Shown here: piece after piece, positions 32,407 to 41,850 of the stretch | Position numbering within the stretch: position 1 is the stretch's first letter | Layout: the number at the start of each line of letters is the position of its first letter | Source of the DNA: Martinezella miluonensis | Lineage (GTDB): Bacteria > Pseudomonadota > Alphaproteobacteria > Rhizobiales > Rhizobiaceae | NCBI RefSeq assembly: GCF_900094545.1 | Contig: NZ_FMAH01000006.1 | Location: 1 to 64,000 of the forward strand | Direction of reading: 5' to 3' | Length of the DNA: 64,000 nt | The notes under the pieces: model-generated | Seen by the model: the letters and a program-made list of their open reading frames with translations, nothing else | Databases searched by the model: none | What the model was told of the DNA's origin: nothing | Translations under genes and position numbers: made by a program

Positions 32407-33696
32407 ATGGCTCGGGCGCTTGGTTTCGACTTCGGCACCACGAATACTGTCCTGGCGATGGCCGATGGACCCGCGACGCAATCGGTCGCCTTCAGCAGTG
32501 CGGCCGGTACGGCGGACAGCATGCGCACGGCCCTTTCCTTCATGAAGGATCCCGGGCTCGGAGCGGCAGCCCCGAAAGTCGAGGCCGGGCATGCGGCCAT
32601 CCGCCAGTTCATCGACAATCCGGGCGATTGCCGCTTCCTGCAATCGATCAAGACCTTTGCCGCAAGCGCGCTCTTTCAGGGCACGCTGATCTTCGCCAAG
32701 CGCCATAGCTTCGAAGATCTGATGGAGATTTTCGTACGGCGGCTGCGCGCCTATGCCGGGGAAAATTGGCCGGGCGACGTTTCGCGGATCGTCACCGGGC
32801 GGCCCGTTCATTTCGCTGGAGCCAACCCGGATCCGGCGCTCGCAACGGAGCGCTACAATGCCGCCCTCTCCCGCTTCGGCTTCCCTGAAATCCACTATGT
32901 CTACGAGCCGGTGGCGGCCGCCTTCTACTTCGCGCAGAACCTGAAGAAGGATGCGACCGTGCTGGTGGCCGACTTCGGCGGCGGTACGACGGACTATTCC
33001 CTCATCCGCTTCGAGACCATCGCAGGAAAGCTCACGGCTACTCCCATCGGCCATTCCGGTGTGGGTATCGCCGGCGATCATTTCGATTTCCGGATGATCG
33101 ACAACATCGTCTCGCCAGCCATCGGCAAGGGCAGCTACTTCAAGAGCTTCGACAAGCTGCTGGAAATGCCCTCCTCCTATTACGCCAACTTCGGCCGCTG
33201 GAACCAGCTTTCGATCTTCAAGACCTCGCGCGAATATGCCGATCTGAAGACGCTGGTTCGCAGCAGCCTCGAGCCGGAGAAGCTGGAGACCTTTATCGAT
33301 CTCGTCGAGCATGATGAAGGCTATCCGCTCTATCAGGCCGTATCGGCAACGAAGATGGCGCTTTCCGCCGAGGAGGAGGCCGAATTCAACTTCCCGCCGC
33401 TCGGCAAGGCCGGCCGTCGGCACGTCCGCCGCGCCGACTTCGAAACCTGGATTACAGATGATCTCGCCCGCATCGAGGGCGCACTCGACGACGTGCTGAC
33501 GACCACGAACACGTCGCCAGACGCGATCGACAAGGTGTTCCTGACGGGCGGTACCTCCTTCGTACCGGCGGTGCGTCGCATCTTCACCGAGCGTTTCGGC
33601 CAGGAGCGCATCGAGACCGGCGGCGAACTGCTGTCGATCGCCCATGGTCTCGCCCTGATCGGCGAGCGCGAGGACATCGCCCAGTGGACGGCGTGA
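32407..33696 (+). CDS. Hsp70 family protein, YegD-like
   Basis: This 429-residue protein keeps only the actin-like ATPase domain of Hsp70, with no substrate-binding domain. It shows phosphate-binding loops LGFDFGTTNTVLAMADG at the start and VLVADFGGGTTDYSLIRF in the middle, and the adenosine motif KVFLTGGTSFVPAVR near the end. The length matches the YegD group. I chose the ATG at 32407, where homology and a GGGAG sequence coincide, over a longer frame. The function in the cell is unclear. Confidence 0.87.
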   Translation: MARALGFDFGTTNTVLAMADGPATQSVAFSSAAGTADSMRTALSFMKDPGLGAAAPKVEAGHAAIRQFIDNPGDCRFLQSIKTFAASALFQGTLIFAKRHSFEDLMEIFVRRLRAYAGENWPGDVSRIVTGRPVHFAGANPDPALATERYNAALSRFGFPEIHYVYEPVAAAFYFAQNLKKDATVLVADFGGGTTDYSLIRFETIAGKLTATPIGHSGVGIAGDHFDFRMIDNIVSPAIGKGSYFKSFDKLLEMPSSYYANFGRWNQLSIFKTSREYADLKTLVRSSLEPEKLETFIDLVEHDEGYPLYQAVSATKMALSAEEEAEFNFPPLGKAGRRHVRRADFETWITDDLARIEGALDDVLTTTNTSPDAIDKVFLTGGTSFVPAVRRIFTERFGQERIETGGELLSIAHGLALIGEREDIAQWTA

Positions 33697-33751
33697 GATA
33701 GCGGCCTCCCCCGCCCTTTCGTTCCTGCGCCGCTTTGGCTAGAGTTCCCTC

Positions 33752-34639
33752 ATGATTTCCGCCAGCGACCTCACACCGGCCGAACTTGCCGCCCTTCTGC
33801 ATTTTCATGCGGATGCCGGCGTAGACTGGCTGCTGGAAGAACAGCCGGTCGATCGTTTCGCCGAATTCGAGGCCATGCGTGCCGCCCGGCAAGGGGCAAG
33901 GGCGGCGCAGCCTCGGCCGGAAGCACCGCAGCCGGCGGCAAAAGCACAGCCGGATCGCCGTCAGGCCGCAAAGCCGGCCGCGGCACCGCCTCCTGCTTCG
34001 CCGCGCAATGCGCCTGCCATTCCTGACGAACAGGCCGTCGAACAGGCCCGCTTCGCCGCGGAAAGCGCGCGTTCGCTCAGCGAGCTCAGGACCGCGATCG
34101 AAGCCTTCAACAGCTGCAATCTCAAGAACAGCGCCCGTTCGACGATCTTTGCCAGCGGCACGCCAGAAGGCCGAATCATGGTGATCGGCCCAATGCCGAG
34201 TGCCGACGACGATCGAGAAGGCACGCCGTTTGCGGGCCGCGCCGGCCAGCTGCTGGACAAGATGCTGGCTGCGATCCGCTTGCAGCGAGACGAGATCCTG
34301 CTGACCAACGTCATTCCGTGGCGCCCGCCCGGCAACCGCGCGCCCTCAGCGCCGGAAATCGAGATATGCCGCCCGTTCATAGAACGACAGATTGCCCTTG
34401 CCGAACCGAAGGCCTTGTTGCTGCTCGGCAATTTTACCGCGCGGCATTTCTTCGGAAGCGCCGAAACGATTCATGGGCTGCGCGGACAATGGCGAGACAT
34501 CAGCATTCTCGGCCGGACCATACCGGCGATTGCCAGCCTTCATCCGCAGGAATTGCTCACCGCGCCCATCAACAAGCGGCTTGCATGGAATGATCTGCTG
34601 GCCTTCAAGAGCCGCATTGACGCTGAAATTTTAGGCTGA
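33752..34639 (+). CDS. uracil-DNA glycosylase superfamily protein with degenerate Fe-S ligands
   Basis: This 295-residue protein has a family 4-type uracil-DNA glycosylase domain after an N-terminal Ala/Pro/Gln-rich linker (residues about 45-92). Recognisable parts are EGTPFAGRAGQLLDKML, NVIPWRPPGNR, EICRPFIERQI and the C-terminal SLHPQELL. Of the four cysteines that hold the 4Fe-4S cluster in family 4, only two are seen (C122 and C206); the positions of the others hold K125 and W190. Motif 1 reads GPMPS instead of GExPG. It may be repair-active by another mechanism or inactive. Confidence 0.85.
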   Translation: MISASDLTPAELAALLHFHADAGVDWLLEEQPVDRFAEFEAMRAARQGARAAQPRPEAPQPAAKAQPDRRQAAKPAAAPPPASPRNAPAIPDEQAVEQARFAAESARSLSELRTAIEAFNSCNLKNSARSTIFASGTPEGRIMVIGPMPSADDDREGTPFAGRAGQLLDKMLAAIRLQRDEILLTNVIPWRPPGNRAPSAPEIEICRPFIERQIALAEPKALLLLGNFTARHFFGSAETIHGLRGQWRDISILGRTIPAIASLHPQELLTAPINKRLAWNDLLAFKSRIDAEILG

Positions 34640-34779
34640 TTTCCACCACAGTTAACGGAATATGACACCAGTCATGCGTTTTAGGCATGACAGTCCTTCA
34701 GTGTTGTGCATTGCAAAATCAATGTTGCGTTGCAATATATAGTCCTGTCTTGGGAGGAATCTCGAAAGGAACCAAGGCA

Positions 34780-34971
34780 ATGACTGCACGTTTTCGTCCT
34801 ATCCACAGCGGGTTTGATACCCTGCGTCGCGCCCTTGAGCCCGTGCGCGCCACAAACGGACATCGCAACCTCGGCATCGCCGCCAATGAGCAGATGACGG
34901 CCCGAGGAACAGGCGTTTCGGCCCGCGTTGGCCGACCCACCGCTATTTTCGCCGATTTCCGCGCCTGCTAA
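34780..34971 (+). CDS. small basic protein, 63 aa
   Basis: The product (MTARFRPIHSGFDTLRRALE...) is basic and has no membrane segment. The ATG at 34780 follows AAGGAACCAAGG, a strong ribosome-binding region. An inverted repeat, ATTGCAA...TTGCAAT, lies about 45 bp upstream in a likely promoter. It precedes a second small frame on the same strand. I do not recognise a family. Confidence 0.45.
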   Translation: MTARFRPIHSGFDTLRRALEPVRATNGHRNLGIAANEQMTARGTGVSARVGRPTAIFADFRAC

Positions 34972-35030
34972 TCGACAGGCGCGAGAATCGCGCGTTCAGC
35001 TTGGAGTTTCTATCTTTCAGGAATTGTATC

Positions 35031-35195
35031 ATGTCTTCGGGTTTGCGTTCGCTTGTCACTTTCTTCGATTCGGTCGGGCACATCGGCTCCGCCGTGCGAG
35101 CCGCGGAAGAGTTTGAACGCGCGCGTCATCTTCGCGGAGACGAATGCCGCGACAGAAGCCCTGCCTGCGCGGCAGCGGCAAGCATTCCTCTATAA
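35031..35195 (+). CDS. small protein, 54 aa
   Basis: The product begins MSSGLRSLVTFFDSVGHIGS and continues as an amphipathic helix rich in Ala, Arg and Glu. An AGGA sequence sits eight bases upstream. The last twenty residues look less protein-like. The neighbouring frame reads sensibly from about the same point, so a frameshift cannot be excluded. It lies 60 bases after another small gene and is followed by a hairpin at 35206-35231. Confidence 0.45.
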   Translation: MSSGLRSLVTFFDSVGHIGSAVRAAEEFERARHLRGDECRDRSPACAAAASIPL

Positions 35196-35205
35196 GGAAT
35201 TTGGG

Positions 35206-35231
35206 GCGGGATCCTCAAGCATCGATCCCGC
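35206..35231 (+). terminator. hairpin after small-gene pair
   Basis: A perfect 8-bp stem (GCGGGATC at 35206-35213, GATCCCGC at 35224-35231) with a 10-base loop lies 11 bases after the second small gene. There is no T run, so termination is uncertain. Confidence 0.4.
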
Positions 35232-35284
35232 TATGCCCTCTCTGGGAGACACACCTGGAAAAGCCAGGCAACATCCCAATCAGA

Positions 35285-36160
35285 TCACGCCTTCGGGTCG
35301 GACCGCCCCGTGGCGGCCTGCGCCCAGGCAAAAGCCTCGTCGACCGCCGCCAGCTTCACGGCCTGCCATCTGCAATACTGATCCAGAAAATCACGCGATA
35401 TCCACATTCGCGTTTTTTTGGTCTCGTCGTGCCAGCCTATGTCACCACGATCGGCGGATTTGCGCAGGAGACGCTGCAGATGGGTGCGCGATATCATGAA
35501 ATGCGCTGCAAGCGCGCGCGCGTCGACACGACCGACATCGATCCGCGCATCGGTCTCTCCGCTGAGATCCAATTGCGACATGATGTAATCGACGACGAGA
35601 CCGCCCGCCTCCGTCCAGAGAAACAGGCCGACGCTTTCCGGCGGTTCGCGCCAAGCCTCCGTCTCCAGGCAATGGCGCGCCATGCGCGGCTGCGCCAGAT
35701 CCATCAATTGCGGAGAAGCGGCGAGTGCAGCGGCACGGCCGCCATCATCGAGCAAATCGAGCGCAGCCAGATTGGAGAGGCACCAACCGAACATCCCGGT
35801 GTGGCTGATCTCGGCCGGCACGTAGCGCCGCGGACGCCGGACATTGCCGGGAGCGAGCATCAGGAAGCGATAGGTGAGCAGCTCGTCGATAAAGCTCAAC
35901 ACCGTGTTGCGACTGGCAACGCGGTGATGCGTGATCAGATCGCGAAGTCCGACAACCGTCAGTCCTGAGCCGGGTACCGCCGGATCATATTCAAAATGAA
36001 GGGCATAGGCTGTCTGCGTCAGAAGCCAGCGCTGATGCGAGGCGAGCATGCGCGCGATCCGGGGACCATGGTCGTAACGATTCCGCAACGCCTCCGCGAG
36101 GAAGCGCAACGACACCATGAATTTGGGATGACGAGCAAGCTGCTCGATAGAAAAGCTCAA
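35285..36160 (-). CDS. unknown protein with two HTH-like segments
   Basis: This 291-residue soluble protein matches no family I can name. Two segments resemble winged-helix recognition regions: LRDLITHHRVASRNTVLSFIDEL (residues about 73-95) and DARALAAHFMISRTHLQRLLRKS (about 212-234). A transcriptional regulator is therefore plausible. It starts with ATG at 36160. A palindrome, ATAGCATGCTAT, lies 100 bp upstream. No signal peptide or membrane segment is evident. Confidence 0.6.
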   Translation of the reverse strand: MSFSIEQLARHPKFMVSLRFLAEALRNRYDHGPRIARMLASHQRWLLTQTAYALHFEYDPAVPGSGLTVVGLRDLITHHRVASRNTVLSFIDELLTYRFLMLAPGNVRRPRRYVPAEISHTGMFGWCLSNLAALDLLDDGGRAAALAASPQLMDLAQPRMARHCLETEAWREPPESVGLFLWTEAGGLVVDYIMSQLDLSGETDARIDVGRVDARALAAHFMISRTHLQRLLRKSADRGDIGWHDETKKTRMWISRDFLDQYCRWQAVKLAAVDEAFAWAQAATGRSDPKA

Positions 36161-36655
36161 TCGGGCCTCCTTGGGGTGCCCTTCTCAACTGTCTACAAAA
36201 GGAGGATGTTTCATTTTTGTGAACGAATTCACCGGAATCGATCATAATTCCGACATCTAATAGCATGCTATAGTTATGTAGATGCGCTTATACCGCAAGA
36301 GGTTAAACAAATAATTTACTTTAAGTAGCTGTTTCTCTGAGCAAACTGCATGTCTTTCCAGAATGGTATCGCGATGATGATCCTACACCCTTGAGGCAGC
36401 GATTGCCCCTATGCCCATAAGAAGCTGGCGATCGGTGGCCTTTACGGACTTTGAGTATACATCTCGAAGCGGCACTCAACCGGACGAAGAAGGCGGTTCG
36501 CCGATCAAATATTTGCTGTGCCGTAACAGAACATTTCCATGTAATGATATGACTTTAACTTTGGTTCAGATTTCGATGTAATGATGCGGCGACTTTCAGT
36601 CCGGAGGAGGGCTTCGGACTGTGCCGCAAGAAGCGTAGCCTGATCAGGATAGACC
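36161..36655. other. intergenic region upstream of pepN
   Basis: This gap of 495 bases between divergent genes has an AT-rich left half (36220-36330) with the palindrome ATAGCATGCTAT at 36260-36271. A hairpin near the pepN start is listed separately. No open frame in it looks coding. Confidence 0.4.
36586..36627 (+). promoter_or_regulatory. hairpin in the pepN leader
   Basis: CAGTCCG (36597-36603) pairs with CGGACTG (36615-36621). The stem extends through GCGGC (36586-36590) with GCCGC (36623-36627), interrupted by a bulge. It lies 28 bases before the pepN ATG. It could be a leader structure or a weak terminator of an upstream transcript. Confidence 0.4.
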
Positions 36656-39304
36656 ATGCGAACAGATACCGGCCAGATCGTAAATCTGGCAGACTACCGT
36701 CCTACCGACTTCGTTCTGGAACGCGTGGACCTTACCTTCGATCTGCATCCGACCGAAACCAAGGTGGAAGCGCGGCTGATCTTTCATCGCCGCGAAGGCA
36801 CCGACCCGAGGGCGCCGCTGGTGCTCGACGGAGACGAGCTGGTGCTCGCCGGGCTGCTGCTCGACCAGTCAGAACTGCCCGCAGGGCAGTATGATGTCAC
36901 GCCCGACGGACTGACCGTTCGCGACCTGCCGGAAAGCACACCCTTCGAGCTCACCATCACGACGGTGATCAATCCCGAAGCCAATACGCAATTGATGGGC
37001 CTCTATCGCACCGGCGGCATCTATTGCACGCAGTGCGAAGCCGAGGGCTTCCGCCGCATCACCTATTTCCCAGACCGGCCGGATGTTCTCGCCCCCTACA
37101 CGGTCAACATCATCGCCGACAAGGACGCCAATCCGCTGCTGCTGTCGAACGGCAATTTCCTTGGCGGCGCCGGCTATGGCGAAGGCAAGCATTTCGCCGC
37201 CTGGTTCGATCCGCACCCGAAGCCGAGCTACCTCTTTGCGCTCGTCGCCGGTGATCTGGGTGTCGTCGAGGATACGTTCGCGACCATGTCCGGCCGTGAA
37301 GTGGCGCTAAAGATCTATGTCGAGCATGGCAAGGAGCCGCGCGCTGCCTACGCCATGGATGCGCTGAAACGTTCGATGAAATGGGATGAAGAGCGGTTCG
37401 GCCGCGAATACGATCTCGACATCTTCATGATCGTCGCCGTGTCGGACTTCAACATGGGGGCGATGGAGAACAAGGGCCTCAACGTCTTTAACGACAAATA
37501 TGTGCTCGCTGATCCCGAGACGGCAACCGATGCCGACTACGCCAATATCGAAGCCATCATCGCGCACGAATATTTTCACAACTGGACCGGCAATCGCATC
37601 ACCTGTCGCGACTGGTTCCAGCTCTGCCTCAAGGAAGGCCTGACGGTCTATCGCGATCACGAGTTTTCCGCTGACGAGCGCTCTCGCCCCGTCAAGCGCA
37701 TTGCCGAAGTCCGGCATTTGAAGTCGGAACAATTTCCGGAGGACAGCGGCCCCCTTGCCCATCCGGTGCGACCTACGACATACCGTGAAATCAACAACTT
37801 CTATACGACAACCGTCTATGAGAAGGGCAGCGAAGTCACCCGCATGATCGCAACCTTGCTCGGCCGCGATCTGTTCAAGAAGGGCATGGACCTCTATTTC
37901 GATCGGCATGACGGGCAGGCTGTCACGATCGAAGATTTCGTCAAATGCTTCGAGGATGCCAGCGGCCGCGATCTCGCGCAGTTTTCGCTCTGGTATCATC
38001 AGGCCGGTACGCCGCTCGTGACGGCTTCCGGCGCCTATGATGCCGATAGCAAGACATTCACCCTGTCGCTCGAGCAGATGATACCGGCAACGCCGGGTCA
38101 GACCACCAAGAAGCCGATGCACATTCCTCTGCGCATGGCGCTGCTGGCCGAAGACGGTGCCGCGATCACCCCGGCGTCCATCAGCGGTGCGGAGCTGACC
38201 GACGACGTGCTGCACCTGACAGAACAAGCGCAGGAGGTCGTTTTCCATGGCATCCCGTCGCGGCCGGTCCTGTCGCTGAACCGCAGCTTCTCGACGCCGA
38301 TCAATCTGCAGTTCAATCAGAGCGCTGGCGATCTGGCGCTGATCGCGCACTACGAGACCGACCATTTTGCCCGTTGGCAGGCGCTGATCGACCTCGGGCT
38401 GCCCAATCTGCTGCAGGCCGTTCGCGATGTCCGCCAGGGCATTGCTGTCACCTGCGATTCCGCCTTCGTCGACGCCCTGCTGGCGGCTGCGAATGACGAC
38501 AGCCTGGAGCCGGCCTTCCGGGCGCAGGCGCTTGCCCTGCCGAGCGAAGCCGATATTGCCCGCGAGCTTGGCGGCGACACCGATCCGGACGCCATTCATG
38601 CGGCGCGCCGGGCCATCCTCAAGCGGATCGCCGAAACCGGCAAGGATATCTTTGCCGCGCTCTACGACAGCATGCAGACATCAGGCCCATTCAGCCCCGA
38701 TGCCGCAAGCGCCGGACGCCGGGCACTGCGAAACGCGGCTCTAAGCTATCTCTCGCAGATGGACGGCACTCCGACCCGCGCCAAGGCCGCCTATGATGCG
38801 GCAAACAACATGACCGATCTCAGCGCCGCGCTAACGATTCTCGCGCATCAATTCCCGGAGACCGCCGACACCACAGCGGCGCTGGATCATTTCCGCGCGC
38901 GCTTCTCCGAAAATGCGCTCGTCATCGACAAATGGTTTGCCATCCAGGCGGGGATTCCCGGCCCGGACGCGCTGGGGCGCATCCAGCGGCTCATGGAAGC
39001 GCCATCGTTCAAGCGCAGCAATCCGAACCGCATGCGCTCCCTGCTCGGCACCTTCGCCTTCGCCAACCCGACCGGCTTTGGCCGTGCCGACGGCGCCGGG
39101 TACAATTTCCTCGCCGACGAGATCCTGGATATCGATCAGCGCAATCCGCAGCTCGCCGCCCGTATCCTCACCTCCATGCGCTCCTGGCGTCTGCTGGAAC
39201 CGGTGCGTGCCGGCCATGCTCGTTCGGCGCTGGTGCGGATCGAGCGCGCGGGTGGTCTTTCGGCCGATGTGCGCGACATCGTGGACCGCATTCTCAAGGA
39301 GTGA
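36656..39304 (+). CDS. pepN: aminopeptidase N (M1 zinc metallopeptidase)
   Basis: This 882-residue cytosolic enzyme removes N-terminal residues from peptides. The exopeptidase signature GAMEN is present (NMGAMENKG). The zinc site HEYFH lies at residues 304-308 with the third ligand E327 exactly 19 residues on, and the typical bacterial C-terminal domain follows. The length and order are those of Escherichia coli-type PepN. An AGGAT sequence precedes the ATG. It is monocistronic, followed by a hairpin. Confidence 0.95.
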   Translation: MRTDTGQIVNLADYRPTDFVLERVDLTFDLHPTETKVEARLIFHRREGTDPRAPLVLDGDELVLAGLLLDQSELPAGQYDVTPDGLTVRDLPESTPFELTITTVINPEANTQLMGLYRTGGIYCTQCEAEGFRRITYFPDRPDVLAPYTVNIIADKDANPLLLSNGNFLGGAGYGEGKHFAAWFDPHPKPSYLFALVAGDLGVVEDTFATMSGREVALKIYVEHGKEPRAAYAMDALKRSMKWDEERFGREYDLDIFMIVAVSDFNMGAMENKGLNVFNDKYVLADPETATDADYANIEAIIAHEYFHNWTGNRITCRDWFQLCLKEGLTVYRDHEFSADERSRPVKRIAEVRHLKSEQFPEDSGPLAHPVRPTTYREINNFYTTTVYEKGSEVTRMIATLLGRDLFKKGMDLYFDRHDGQAVTIEDFVKCFEDASGRDLAQFSLWYHQAGTPLVTASGAYDADSKTFTLSLEQMIPATPGQTTKKPMHIPLRMALLAEDGAAITPASISGAELTDDVLHLTEQAQEVVFHGIPSRPVLSLNRSFSTPINLQFNQSAGDLALIAHYETDHFARWQALIDLGLPNLLQAVRDVRQGIAVTCDSAFVDALLAAANDDSLEPAFRAQALALPSEADIARELGGDTDPDAIHAARRAILKRIAETGKDIFAALYDSMQTSGPFSPDAASAGRRALRNAALSYLSQMDGTPTRAKAAYDAANNMTDLSAALTILAHQFPETADTTAALDHFRARFSENALVIDKWFAIQAGIPGPDALGRIQRLMEAPSFKRSNPNRMRSLLGTFAFANPTGFGRADGAGYNFLADEILDIDQRNPQLAARILTSMRSWRLLEPVRAGHARSALVRIERAGGLSADVRDIVDRILKE

Positions 39305-39327
39305 TTTCGGTCGCTCCGCATACCCAT

Positions 39328-39357
39328 TGAAAAGGCTGATTTGCCTTGGCCTTTTCA
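39328..39357 (+). terminator. hairpin after pepN
   Basis: A perfect 9-bp stem (TGAAAAGGC at 39328-39336, GCCTTTTCA at 39349-39357) lies 24 bases beyond the pepN stop codon. No T tract follows, so terminator strength is uncertain. Confidence 0.5.
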
Positions 39358-39422
39358 GCTTCAGCGAGTCCCGAATGCGCGCAACTTACCGGTGCGTGTG
39401 CAAAAAGATGCTGAAATCGCAG

Positions 39423-39511
39423 ATGGTTAAGAAAGTTTTACTTCACCCTCTGGACAAGCCGAATCACGAATGATTCATTAGGGCAGATTCGGGCGAGCGG
39501 CGCAGCGAATC
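39423..39511. promoter_or_regulatory. GANTC cluster with CtrA-like half site upstream of kinase gene
   Basis: Four GANTC sites, the target of the cell-cycle methyltransferase CcrM, lie at 39461, 39472, 39486 and 39507. A TTAACCAT half site on the minus strand (39423-39430) resembles a CtrA box. All are within 112 bp upstream of the kinase start codon. This suggests cell-cycle-timed expression. Confidence 0.55.
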
Positions 39512-39534
39512 ATACGAGGGACAAGGCTAAGGCG

Positions 39535-41850
<2,316 letters not shown>

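Noticed and set aside
32203..33645. Minus-strand open frame of 480 codons across the Hsp70-like gene
   Set aside because: The Hsp70 ATPase motifs are on the other strand. Only its last 37 codons beyond the Hsp70 start were kept as a weak microprotein candidate.
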